Source: Acidobacteriota bacterium
GTDB taxonomy: Bacteria; Acidobacteriota; Blastocatellia; UBA7656
Direction: 5' to 3'
NCBI GenBank assembly: GCA_016201275.1
Contig: JACQDB010000130.1
Span: 1 to 48,518 of the forward strand
Length of the DNA: 48,518 bases
Of this stretch, positions 1-8,552 are shown one piece after another; position 1 is the first letter of the stretch, and each line of letters begins with the position of its first letter. The translations under genes were made by a program, and so were the position numbers. The notes below the pieces were generated by a model that was not told the origin of the DNA, made no database searches, and worked only from the letters and a program-made list of their open reading frames with translations.

Positions 1-513
1 AACGAATTCCCGTGGTGCTACCACGGGCTAATTCCCTGTGCGCCTCTGGCGTAAAAACTAAGGGAAGGGGAAAAAAATATATGCCCATGATTCCCGTTGA
101 GCAGCGGTCTCTGACTAAGGAGGGGAAGAAAATATAATCCCCTGATTCCCGTTGAGCAGCGGTCTCTGACCGCTGGCTTGGCTGTGCGCCGACAGCGCAA
201 AAATTAAGCGACCGGCAATTTTCAACCAAGTTGGGTAGTTACTTTTCTTAAAAGTTATAAGTCGTTGATACTGGCTATAGACAGGTCGCTCCTACAAAGC
301 TAAAGCTGCGGCGTTGGCCTCGGCGGAATCGCACTTTTCCTTGCACCCACCTTCTCTGGTTGACGTTTGACCCGCTTGTTTTTTGGTTGGGGATACCGGA
401 AAATCAAGCGCCTTGGTCAGGCGGCGTTTGCCGAAGCCACTCAGTTTGTCCGCAAGGGAATTTGACAGCCTTCCGTCATCTGTTACAAAGTATGCAACGG
501 AGACCATCATCTT
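1..513. repeat. Repeat-rich intergenic region upstream of ppk1
   Basis: No convincing gene is seen here. A hairpin lies at 9-27 (arms CCCGTGGT and ACCACGGG, 3-nt loop). A 28-bp sequence containing GTTGAGCAGCGGTCTCTGAC occurs twice, at 88-115 and 143-170, as part of a 55-bp tandem duplication; it is the core of a hairpin family found elsewhere in the window. Around 272-294 the sequence CTATAGACAGGTCG recurs in reverse at about 7727-7745. The stretch 300-513 precedes ppk1 and should hold its promoter, but I see no strong consensus. A minus-strand open frame at 292-600 overlaps the start of ppk1 and is not supported. Confidence 0.6.
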
Positions 514-2667
514 ATGACTGATGCCAATGTGCAACCGAACACCGAAGAAGAGATCAGCGGCTTTCATAACGTCGAGTTGCCGAAAACGCTCTTCCTGCAC
601 AATCAGCTTTTGCTGAATCGTGAACTCAGTTGGCTCGAATTCAATTATCGCGTGCTGGAAGAAGCCCTAGACACTTCGCAACCGCTGCTCGAACGCTTGA
701 AGTTTCTCGCCATCTTTTCGACCAATCTCGACGAGTTCTTCATGATTCGCGTCTCCGGTTTGAAACAGCAGATCGAATCGAAAGTCACCGAGCTGTCGCC
801 CGATGGCATGATGCCCGCCGCGCAATTGAAAGGCGTCAATCAACGCTTGCGCCCGATGGTGGCCGAACAGACGCGCTGTTTGAAAGAAGAGATTCTGCCA
901 GCGCTGGCCGCTCAAAGCATCATCATCACGCCCTATCAGGCGCTGTCCGACTATCAACGCCGTTCGTTGAATGAATACTTCATCGAAAATGTCTTTCCGG
1001 TGTTGACGCCGCAAGCCGTTGATCCCAGCCACCGCTTTCCCTACATCTCGAATTTGAGTTTGAATCTGGGCATGATGATCGAGCAAGCGGAAACCTCCTC
1101 GAATCGGCTCACCAACGCGCCGAGTTTCATACGCGTCAAGGTGCCGCCCATCGTGCCGCGCCTGGTTCCTGTGGGCGATTCGGGAACCGAGTTCACCTTG
1201 CTCGAAGAATTGATCGCCGCCAATACCGACGCGCTGTTTCCGGGCGTGCGTGTCGGCACTTGTCACGCTTTTCGCGTCACCCGCGATGCCGATATTGAAT
1301 TGCGCGAAGACGAAGCGGGCGACCTCTTGCAGACCATGGAGCGCGAACTTCGCAAGCGCCGCTTCGGTCACGGCGTGCGCTTGGAAGTCTCTTCAACGAT
1401 GCCCGGCGAAATGGTGCGTTATCTGGCCAGCTCCATAGGTCTGACGGCGGATGATGTTTATACGATTGACGGCCCCTTGAACGTGCCGGACTTGATGGCG
1501 CTTTGCGATTTGCCGAAATCGGCGCTGAAAGACAAACCATATATGCCCTCAATTGTCCCGGCCTTCCAGACCGGCGAATCCATGTTCGAGATCATCAAGC
1601 GTCAGGACGTGCTGGTGCATCATCCCTACAATTCGTTTTCCTGCGTCGTGGATTTCATCAATCAGGCGGCCTCCGACCCGGATGTTTTGGCCATCAAGAT
1701 GACGCTCTATCGCACAGGCACGCGCTCGCCCATCGTGCAGGCGTTGATGGAAGCCAGCGAACGCGGCAAACAGGTTGCGGTGCTGGTCGAATTGAAAGCG
1801 CGCTTTGATGAAGAGAATAACATCGAATGGGCTAGACGTTTGGAACGCGCAGGGGTTCACGTTGTCTATGGCTTGCTGGGCTTGAAGACGCATTGCAAAG
1901 TAGCGCTGGTGGTGCGCCGCGAACAACGCTCGTTACGGCGTTATGTGCATATAGGCACGGGAAATTATAATCCGGCGACGGCGCGCATCTACACCGATAT
2001 GGGATTGTTCACCACCAATCAACAGATTGGCGCGGACGTCACCGACCTGTTCAATTATCTGACCGGCTTTTCGCGGCAGACCGAATACCGCAAATTGCTG
2101 GTCGCTCCGGTGAATATGCGCGAGCGTTTGAACGAATTTATTCAACGCGAGATTGCCCATCATCAAGCCGGACGCCCGGCGCGCATCGTTGCCAAAATCA
2201 ACAGCCTGACCGATACCAAAATGATTCGTATGTTGTACGAAGCGTCACAGGCTGGTGTGCCAATTGATTTAATCGTGCGCGGCGTTTGCACCCTTCGCCC
2301 AGGAGTGCCGGGACTGTCGCACACCATCAACGTGCGGAGCATCGTCGGGCGTTATCTGGAACACAGTCGCCTCTATTATTTTGAAAACGGCGGCGACGCC
2401 GAGTTGTACATCGGCAGCGCCGACTGGATGATGCGAAATCTGGATCGCCGCGTCGAAGTCATCACGCCCATTGAAGACGCCAATTTGAAGAAGCATTTGA
2501 AAGAGGAAATCCTCGACATCTGTTTGCGCGACAACAGCAAAGCGCGTCGCCTGTTGGTGGACGGCAAATATGAACGAGTGCGCCCGGCGTTGGGCGAAGA
2601 GAAGATTGACGCGCAAACCCACTTCATGAATTATCACAGCGGCAATCATCTGCAATCGAGCAAGTGA
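514..2667 (+). CDS. ppk1: Polyphosphate kinase 1
   Basis: This 717-aa protein is full length for PPK1, which reversibly transfers the gamma phosphate of ATP to inorganic polyphosphate at the inner membrane. The N domain begins around the motif [11 protein letters not shown] and the central body includes the kinase head ([11 protein letters not shown]). The phosphorylated histidine lies in [10 protein letters not shown] (His about 479), and the second phospholipase-D-like half contains [18 protein letters not shown]. The ATG at 514 follows a GGAG 12 nt upstream, and the family N-terminus fits. thpR follows after a short hairpin-containing gap, so the two may or may not be co-transcribed. Identity is very secure; the exact start is slightly less so because the first 25 residues are poorly conserved in the family. 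Confidence 0.97.
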   Translation: MTDANVQPNTEEEISGFHNVELPKTLFLHNQLLLNRELSWLEFNYRVLEEALDTSQPLLERLKFLAIFSTNLDEFFMIRVSGLKQQIESKVTELSPDGMMPAAQLKGVNQRLRPMVAEQTRCLKEEILPALAAQSIIITPYQALSDYQRRSLNEYFIENVFPVLTPQAVDPSHRFPYISNLSLNLGMMIEQAETSSNRLTNAPSFIRVKVPPIVPRLVPVGDSGTEFTLLEELIAANTDALFPGVRVGTCHAFRVTRDADIELREDEAGDLLQTMERELRKRRFGHGVRLEVSSTMPGEMVRYLASSIGLTADDVYTIDGPLNVPDLMALCDLPKSALKDKPYMPSIVPAFQTGESMFEIIKRQDVLVHHPYNSFSCVVDFINQAASDPDVLAIKMTLYRTGTRSPIVQALMEASERGKQVAVLVELKARFDEENNIEWARRLERAGVHVVYGLLGLKTHCKVALVVRREQRSLRRYVHIGTGNYNPATARIYTDMGLFTTNQQIGADVTDLFNYLTGFSRQTEYRKLLVAPVNMRERLNEFIQREIAHHQAGRPARIVAKINSLTDTKMIRMLYEASQAGVPIDLIVRGVCTLRPGVPGLSHTINVRSIVGRYLEHSRLYYFENGGDAELYIGSADWMMRNLDRRVEVITPIEDANLKKHLKEEILDICLRDNSKARRLLVDGKYERVRPALGEEKIDAQTHFMNYHSGNHLQSSK

Positions 2668-2700
2668 TACCGAACGGCGAAACCGAATGAGACCCGCACA

Positions 2701-2754
2701 GTTGAGAAGCGGTCTGTGACCGCACCTTCTGGCAATCACAGACCGCCTCTCAAC
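2701..2754. terminator. Family A hairpin after ppk1
   Basis: Two 19-nt arms (2701-2719 and 2736-2754) match at 18 of 19 positions around a 16-nt loop. The arm GTTGAGAAGCGGTCTGTGA belongs to the dispersed GTTGAG-GCGGTC family. Its position 33 bp after the ppk1 stop suggests a transcription or mRNA 3'-end signal, though no U-tract follows. Confidence 0.55.
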
Positions 2755-2793
2755 ACCCCTCATTGGATTTCGGATTTTGATCGAACTCGCGCT

Positions 2794-3390
2794 ATGACAC
2801 ATTCCCACGATGACCAAACAAGCAGCCAAACTCTGCGCCTCTTCCTGTGCATAGAGATGCCGGAATCCATCAAAGCGCGCCTCGGAGAATTGCAGAGCGA
2901 GTTGCGCCGCCTTGACGCACCGGCAAGCTGGGTGAAACCGGCCAACATTCACCTGACTTTGAAATTTTTCGGCGACGTGCCGACGACCAAAATTCCTGAC
3001 ATCATTGCAGCCACGCGACACGCAATCGGCTCCTGTAGCCCGTTTCAAGTCACCATAGGCGGCACAGGGGTCTTTCCTTCTGCGCGCAAGCCTGCGGTTT
3101 TGTGGGTAGGTTTTTCGCAATTGCCCGAACCCTTGATGCGCCTGCATCAGTCCCTTGAAGACGAATTGGCAAAGGCCGGATTTGCCCGCGAAAGCAAACG
3201 CTTCAACCCGCATCTGACTATCGCTCGCCTGCGCCAGCCGCGCCACGCGCACTTGCTGGCCGATGCCTTGCTCGCCAAAGGCTTTGCCGAAGAAAGTTTC
3301 ACCGCTCAGGAAATCATTCTCATGCGTAGCCAGCTTTCGCCGCAAGGCTCCCTCTACACCCGGCAAGCGATTTTGCCGTTCCAGAATTGA
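2794..3390 (+). CDS. thpR: RNA 2',3'-cyclic phosphodiesterase (LigT/ThpR family)
   Basis: This 198-aa protein is of the 2H phosphoesterase family, which opens 2',3'-cyclic phosphates on RNA ends. Both catalytic HxTx motifs are present: HLTL at about residue 53 and HLTI at about residue 140, with the usual roughly 85-residue spacing. The typical N-terminal strand LRLFLCIEMP follows shortly after the start. The frame is open further upstream to 2716, but that extension would translate the hairpin at 2701-2754, so the ATG at 2794 is chosen. The coupling to ppk1 is only by proximity. Family assignment is secure; the physiological RNA substrate is not evident from sequence. Confidence 0.92.
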   Translation: MTHSHDDQTSSQTLRLFLCIEMPESIKARLGELQSELRRLDAPASWVKPANIHLTLKFFGDVPTTKIPDIIAATRHAIGSCSPFQVTIGGTGVFPSARKPAVLWVGFSQLPEPLMRLHQSLEDELAKAGFARESKRFNPHLTIARLRQPRHAHLLADALLAKGFAEESFTAQEIILMRSQLSPQGSLYTRQAILPFQN

Positions 3391-4113
3391 ACCGGCTGAT
3401 GCGGCAGCAGGGGTTGATAATGATTGAGAAAAGAGCGCGCTTTTGCGCTTACGATTTCTGTCTCTATTGCAGAATTCAGTCTCTGAACTTGGCACCATTG
3501 CTTACTAGACTTCCTTCTGCTTTGCTCGACTTTGTACAAGTTCAGATTGGTCAGCACCCATCCAGAGTTGCGTTGCGGTTAGCGCATTGAAGTAGTGAAC
3601 TTCAACCTGTTGAAGTGAGATTCACTAATTCCAAGGGGTGAAAGTACAAAGCGGATTCACTCCGGGTGATGCGCCTGTGAGAAGCTTACCAACGGAGCGC
3701 CGAGGCGGTTAGGGAATCCGCCTGAATCCCTCAACGGTAGTTGGGGGATGCTTAAAGTCCAACCTACACCACCGGCAAGCAAAGTTTTTGCAACCCCCCA
3801 ACGGCAGTTGGGGGATGGTTAAAGTCCAGCCTTGAGCCTCGAGCAAGGTTGGACTTTAACCATCCCCCGATTGCCATCGGGGGGATTCGTTTCTCGTTGG
3901 CAGCGTTTTGTAGGTTGGACTTTAACCATCCCCCAACTGCCGTTGGGGGGGTTGGCAAGCTCGGTTCGCCTCTGAAAAATGTACAAAGTCGAGTTTTGGG
4001 TGAGCAAATTTTGTAGCACAGAACTATTGATGCAAGTCCATTGCTTAACTTCTGCATCACCTTCCGAATTGTCTTGCCAGCGCAATTCCTATCATCAGGC
4101 GCGGTGACGTTCT
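3391..4113. other. 723-bp intergenic region between convergent thpR and CHAT genes
   Basis: No gene is supported here. The stretch 3593-3627 can form a stem (TAGTGAA with TTCACTA enclosing CTTCAA with TTGAAG). From 3525 to 3993 lies the inverted-repeat element described separately. Around 3636-3720 the sequence GGGTGAAAGTAC followed by GTGAGAAGCTTACCAACGG vaguely recalls conserved pieces of group II introns, but no reverse transcriptase or domain V is visible. Confidence 0.5.
3525..3993. mobile_element. MITE-like element with terminal inverted repeats and four hairpin units
   Basis: The ends are perfect 14-bp inverted repeats, CTCGACTTTGTACA at 3525-3538 and its complement at 3980-3993. The interior carries four units of about 33 bp, each a hairpin (8-bp stem, 4-nt loop) plus GATGGTTAAAGTCC. 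They start near 3731 (+, diverged), 3794 (+), 3847 (-) and 3912 (-). A second copy begins at 48322 in the opposite orientation and shares at least 200 bp including the sequence between units. There is no ORF inside, so it would be non-autonomous if mobile. No target-site duplication was identified. Confidence 0.55.
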
Positions 4114-7100
4114 TCACTTCCATTCGCCTTGCAATACGAAAGCCGCCCAGAAATAAGGCGCTTGGCGGCGCTTCGTTTTGAACATTGCGAGTTGCGCGGC
4201 GCGCAAGGCTGCCGCCGGACGCAAGCCATCTTTCAACATCCCTTGATAAAATTTTCCCATCAACTCGGCGGTGGCCAGATCATCCACTTGCCACAAACTG
4301 GCTACCACTCTGGGCGCTCCCGCGTACATAAAACCACGGGTCAAACCTACCAGTCCTTCGCCGCGTATGTCTTTGCCTAAAGCTGTCTGGCAGGCTGAAA
4401 GCACCACCAACTCAGCAGGCAATTTCAAGTTGTAGATTTCGTACAAACGCAGAAAGCCGTTTTGCCGACGCCCTGCTTCGTCCACCTGCGATAGCACCAG
4501 TCCAGACCATTCCGGGCGTTCGCTGTTGAGCAAGCCGTGCGTAGCAAAATGCACAATGCGGTACTCGCTCAATTCATTACTCGTAGCCATTGCGCGATTG
4601 GCGCGAAAATCCAGCGCCTTCAAATCTGTGGTATCTGCGGCAATGGCAAAAATCGCTTCGGCCTCCTGACGACTGAAAGGCAAACGCGGCAGACTGCCGA
4701 GATCGCCGCGCATTGCGTTTCGCAAGCCACGCCCGGCGTCTGAAGTTTTCGCCGGCGTTGCGGCTTGCGCTTGGCGGTGTCGTTGCCCACGGTCTGACTT
4801 TGCCGCTGCGCCTCTCATGCGGTCTTGGACTCGCGGGTCATCGTCGCCAAAGACCGGATCGGCAAACACCGCTACGGCTTTTGGATTGGGCTTGCGCCCT
4901 TCGACTTCTCGCCGCAGCACTGCTAAAACGGAAGCCGACGGCAGCGTGACGATTTCGTGATTAAGCATCAGCGGTTGATAATCGGCAGTCGTCATTCCTT
5001 GCGTCAATGGCGCGACAGTCTTGCCCTCAGCCTCCGGCAAACGAGCTGCGACGACCGGATCGGCAAGCGCGGCAAACGGCAAATATTGCAAACCACCAGG
5101 CGCAACAATAAGTAAGCGCTTCGTGCCTAATTGCGCCGCGACCGTGCCGAGCAACAGCTTGCTCAACGCAGCGGCCTCCTCTTTATACTTCGCCTCTTGT
5201 GCCGCTACACTCACGCGCTGTTCTGTAGCGCCGCCGCTTCGTTGACGCGCTGTGAGCAAATCATAAACGCGCCGCACCGCAGTTTCGATCTGCTCGCGTG
5301 GTGGCAGTGCAAAACTTGCGACGGAAGTTGTCGTCACCGCCCACAAGTAACTGCGATTGTCGCCCAGCGCATACTCTAAAAGCATGGTGTCGGCATCGAG
5401 TAAATTTTTTTGTATGTCGGGCGCGCTACTGGGCTGCGGTTCGACGAGCGCCGCGTAACGCGGGCTTTGTTGGCGTATATCGGCCTGCGTTTGACGATAC
5501 TCGTCAGTCAGCGCGGCGATCTCTTTTTCCGCCGTCGTCTGCTGCGCTGCGCTATGTTTGGCGCTTAACAGTTTGGTCAGATTATCAAGCTTGGCGGTGA
5601 TGCGTTCGTTGAGACTGCGTTCGCGTTCCAGCAGTTTAGCGTCAACGCCTTGACGAATATCGAAGCGCGATTCATCAAGTGTTTCCAACAACCCACGCGC
5701 CAGGGTTTTTTCATTGGTACCAAGCGCCGCCAGATCATACCCGGACTTGGGACTCGTCTGGTGCATCTGCATTAACAGGTCTATATATTCTTCGTAATAT
5801 TTCTGCACCTGCGCGAAGAACGAGATACGCAAATCCTGGCGCGTGGCTTTGGTTTTACGCAACGACTCAAGGTTATTGAGAACCCTCTCCATCTTGGCAC
5901 GCGCTTCTTCCAGATTTGCCATGCGGCGATTGACCTGAGCGATACGAAACAGGGTCAGGGTTTCGCCTTCGGGATTGGCGATTGCTCGATACAGGGTCAG
6001 CGCTTGATTCAACAACTCAAGCCCTTTCGGATGGTCGCCCAATCGTGAATAGGTGTCGCCGGTATAAGCCAGGCTGGTGGCTTCTCCGCGACGATTGCCG
6101 ATGGCGCGATGGAGCGTCAGCGCCTGCTGATAAAAAGCGAGCGCCTGCGGATTGTCTTTCATCGCTTGATGCAGCGCGCCTATGGCATTGAGCAAATCGG
6201 CTTCGCCATAACGATCACCGGCAGCGCGATCCATCTGTAGTTCCTGATTAAAATAATCCAGCGCTCGTGGATAATCTTTCAGATGCAGATAGACCGCGCC
6301 GATAGAGCCGATGGCGCGTGCTTCTTTCATCGTGTCTTTGCTGTCGTGACTGATGGTCTTTGCCTGATTCAAGAATTCCAGCGCTTGCGGAAAGTCGCCC
6401 AGCGTGGTGTAGGCATAACCCAGTTCGATCAGCGTATGAGCTTCCAGCGGACGCACGCCGGTGGCGTGAAGAATCGGCAAAGCGCGGTTCAAGTAATCGA
6501 GTGATTCCTGCGTCGCGCCCAGAGCGCTGAAAGCCGCGCCTATATTCATCAGGATACGCGCCTCTGCGGTGCGGTCGCCAAGCGCTTGAAAAATCGCCAG
6601 CGCCTGATGGTAAGATTGAATCGCCTGACGCAGTTCTCCGAGAAAAGCCAAGTCGGAACCGATGGATTGCAGCGAGTCGCCTTCGCCTGTGCGATCACCG
6701 ATAGCGTGTCTGATGGCAAGCGCCTGCTGATCAAATTCAAGCGCCTTTGACGAATCACTCAACAAGCCGTAGGCATAACCTATATCGCTCAAGGTGTCGG
6801 CTTCTTTGCGACGCTGGTTCAAGTCGCGCCATAACGCGAGCGCTTGCTGAAAGCGTTCGATAGCTTTGGCGATGGCTTCCGCTTTGCCTTCGTTGAGCAG
6901 GGCTTCGGCTTCCGCATAAATTTTTTCAGCCGCCAGCCGTTGCCCGTCCGTCGGGGTCGCGGCGCGCAACTCGACTACGGCTATGGCATAACGTCCAGCA
7001 GCGACTTCTTTCTCCAAAGAACGCACCAACACTTTGTAGGTTCCGGTGAGCGCCGCAATCATAGACACTGGCTCCGGCCCCTCAGTGCCGTTGGGGCTGT

Positions 7101-7458
7101 CCACTTCAAGCAGCGGTTCGCCGTTTGGCGTCAACAACGTCACCGCTACATCTATGCCTTTCTGCGTCACCACGACGTGCAGATATTGACCGGCTTCCAG
7201 ATGAATTTGATAAGCGTGCGCTTCGCCTCCCGCCAACTCGCGTTCGATAACTTTGCCGGATTCGAGTTGTGGAAGGGGCGGACTCGTCTGCGCGATAATT
7301 TTCGCTGCGCCGCGTGAGCGCGCAGGCAATTTGGGTTTGGCCTGCACCTGCAACAGCGGCGCGAACAGAAAGATCACGATGACGATTGCTGTCGCGCCGC
7401 GTTGCCGCATTCGGAAAAAAATAGAGCAGCGATAAGGTTGCATGGTAAAGGGCATCAT
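4114..7458 (-). CDS. Exported TPR-CHAT domain protein
   Basis: This 1114-aa protein has a hydrophobic signal-like segment (IVIVIFLFAPLLQVQA, about residues 26-41), then a beta-sandwich region resembling a PPC-type domain (about 65-165). About nine TPR units follow between residues 190 and 520 (repeated GD..GEA..L and A+.Y++QAL patterns), then a helical linker. The C-terminal CHAT domain (about 780-1114) is a caspase-like peptidase fold. The dyad is visible: His in VHFATHG (about 974) and Cys in LSACQTALG (about 1023). The ATG at 7458 has AAAGGA 6-9 nt upstream. It stands alone, convergent with thpR. CHAT proteins are often activated through their TPR part, but the signal segment suggests an envelope or periplasmic location; substrate unknown. 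Confidence 0.9.
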   Translation of the reverse strand: MMPFTMQPYRCSIFFRMRQRGATAIVIVIFLFAPLLQVQAKPKLPARSRGAAKIIAQTSPPLPQLESGKVIERELAGGEAHAYQIHLEAGQYLHVVVTQKGIDVAVTLLTPNGEPLLEVDSPNGTEGPEPVSMIAALTGTYKVLVRSLEKEVAAGRYAIAVVELRAATPTDGQRLAAEKIYAEAEALLNEGKAEAIAKAIERFQQALALWRDLNQRRKEADTLSDIGYAYGLLSDSSKALEFDQQALAIRHAIGDRTGEGDSLQSIGSDLAFLGELRQAIQSYHQALAIFQALGDRTAEARILMNIGAAFSALGATQESLDYLNRALPILHATGVRPLEAHTLIELGYAYTTLGDFPQALEFLNQAKTISHDSKDTMKEARAIGSIGAVYLHLKDYPRALDYFNQELQMDRAAGDRYGEADLLNAIGALHQAMKDNPQALAFYQQALTLHRAIGNRRGEATSLAYTGDTYSRLGDHPKGLELLNQALTLYRAIANPEGETLTLFRIAQVNRRMANLEEARAKMERVLNNLESLRKTKATRQDLRISFFAQVQKYYEEYIDLLMQMHQTSPKSGYDLAALGTNEKTLARGLLETLDESRFDIRQGVDAKLLERERSLNERITAKLDNLTKLLSAKHSAAQQTTAEKEIAALTDEYRQTQADIRQQSPRYAALVEPQPSSAPDIQKNLLDADTMLLEYALGDNRSYLWAVTTTSVASFALPPREQIETAVRRVYDLLTARQRSGGATEQRVSVAAQEAKYKEEAAALSKLLLGTVAAQLGTKRLLIVAPGGLQYLPFAALADPVVAARLPEAEGKTVAPLTQGMTTADYQPLMLNHEIVTLPSASVLAVLRREVEGRKPNPKAVAVFADPVFGDDDPRVQDRMRGAAAKSDRGQRHRQAQAATPAKTSDAGRGLRNAMRGDLGSLPRLPFSRQEAEAIFAIAADTTDLKALDFRANRAMATSNELSEYRIVHFATHGLLNSERPEWSGLVLSQVDEAGRRQNGFLRLYEIYNLKLPAELVVLSACQTALGKDIRGEGLVGLTRGFMYAGAPRVVASLWQVDDLATAELMGKFYQGMLKDGLRPAAALRAAQLAMFKTKRRQAPYFWAAFVLQGEWK

Positions 7459-7740
7459 CTCTATCCTTTCAGGCAGTGGTTGATGAGCGCGGTTCCGGCA
7501 ACCGCGTCATTGCTTTGCCGTCATTCTTATATCAAAGCTCTGCAAACTGTGCGACCTGTTTAGCGTAGGTAGGCGAGATGATGAAGTTGGAAAACCCTTG
7601 ACTGAATGAAAGCCGTGCTACGAAAAAGCAAAGCTGCGCTCTTCGCATCACGGCTTTCAGGTTTGGGTAGAGCTAAAAAGGTGACGCTGAAGCGGGAACA
7701 ATTGAACCTAATGAGTAGTTCCGTAGGCGCGACCTGTCTA

Positions 7741-7817
7741 TAGATAAAGGGTGTCGCATCAATGGATGCTCTGTCCATATATTGTATGTGATGGTTTGAC
7801 CATCCACAACATATGGG
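7741..7817. repeat. Family C dispersed repeat, copy 1
   Basis: This sequence aligns at roughly 80 percent with 41351-41428. Both include GTGTCGCA, CAATGG, TTGTATGTG and a small hairpin ending in ACAACAT. Both lie downstream of GGTAGAGCTAAAAA (7666-7679 and 41335-41348), with about 60 bp of extra sequence in this copy. Confidence 0.6.
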
Positions 7818-7869
7818 CGGTTGCTGGAATTTTGCGACCCACTCTAGATACAGAGTACGCGAAGTTCTC

Positions 7870-7996
7870 TAGAGCGGCTTTGGTTTGAGATTACGGAAAC
7901 CTCAAAGCCGTTGAGCGGCGGTCGAAGACCTTCGCGCGGTCACAGACCGCTGCTCAACGATAGCGCGTTCCGTACACCCATAGGAAAACCGCTCTA
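7870..7996. repeat. TAGAGCGG-bounded repeat with internal family A hairpin
   Basis: The ends are inverted (TAGAGCGG and CCGCTCTA). Inside, GTTGAGCGGCGGTC begins at 7910 and its partner ends with GCTCAAC at 7958. After the hairpin comes GTTCCGTACACCCATA. The same order of parts occurs at 48102-48320, so this is a family of intergenic elements rather than a chance palindrome. Confidence 0.6.
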
Positions 7997-8100
7997 AACC
8001 ATAGATCACTCCTACGGGGCTAAACCATAGGTCGCACCTATGGAGTTAAACCGGCGCAGCTGGTTGCCGGTCGAGCTTACTTGTTTAGCACTACTCTAAT

Positions 8101-8527
8101 TTTTTGGTAGTGGGTCAAAGAGGAGAGAGGGAGTTTGGCGTACCGCCTTTAGACGGTTGTATGGTTTGCGGCAGCCGCCGCCTTCAGGCCAATGGCATGA
8201 AGTGAAGCGGCATAGGTGTACCGCAGGCGGTCTAGCCTGCGGCTGGCAGCAGCGTGCGAAATCCAAGTCTTAGGATGGTGGATGAAATAAGACGCAATTC
8301 TTGAGGTTCGGAGTTACGCCTTTAGGCGTGAGTTGACGCAGACGCTTCACGCCTAAAGGCGTAACTCTGAACTTGTACTTTATTTCATCCACCATCCTGA
8401 GCTTGCCGCTGCCAGCCGCAGACTAGACCGTCTGCGGTACAGCTTTTCTTAACTTAACGCCATTGGCCTGAAGGCGGTACGCCAAACTTTTCTTTTCTCT
8501 CCTCCTTAACCCCCTACCAATTTTTTT
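8101..8527. repeat. Nested imperfect palindrome of about 430 bp
   Basis: Successive arms pair around a centre near 8339. GGTAG at 8106 pairs with CTACC at 8514. AGTTTGGCGTACCGCCTT at 8132-8149 pairs perfectly with 8471-8488. A 15-bp block at 8182-8196 pairs with 8459-8473, and a 33-bp block near 8218-8250 pairs with 8409-8441 at 31 of 33. A 19-bp block at 8272-8290 pairs perfectly with 8380-8398, and the innermost 21-bp block at 8311-8331 pairs perfectly with 8347-8367, leaving a 15-nt loop. A short relative sits at 35098-35222. It lies between the starts and ends of two minus-strand units and has no ORF. Confidence 0.75.
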
Positions 8528-8552
8528 ACCACCACGCGGGGGCGAACAAGTG

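Larger units (their letters stand above)
7459..8552. other. 1.1-kb intergenic repeat cluster
   Basis: No gene is supported. In order the region holds: a reverse copy of the CTATAGACAGGTCG sequence (about 7727-7745); a 77-bp repeat shared with 41351-41428 (7741-7817); a TAGAGCGG-bounded repeat (7870-7996) containing a family A hairpin; a tandem pair of ACCATAG-containing sequences (7996-8052); and the nested palindrome at 8101-8527. The start of the CHAT gene at 7458 means its promoter must lie in the first few hundred bases, but no clear consensus is visible. Confidence 0.6.

Noticed and set aside
292-600. Minus-strand 102-codon frame at the start of the window
   Set aside because: It overlaps the beginning of ppk1, and the protein has no family motif.
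2269-3498. Long minus-strand open frame (409 codons)
   Set aside because: It lies opposite ppk1 and thpR, both with clear motifs, and its translation shows no recognisable family features.
3731-3950. CRISPR-like array of 33-bp repeats
   Set aside because: The units alternate in orientation, spacing is irregular, and the sequence between them is shared with the second copy at 48322-48518, so these are not spacers. No cas gene is near.
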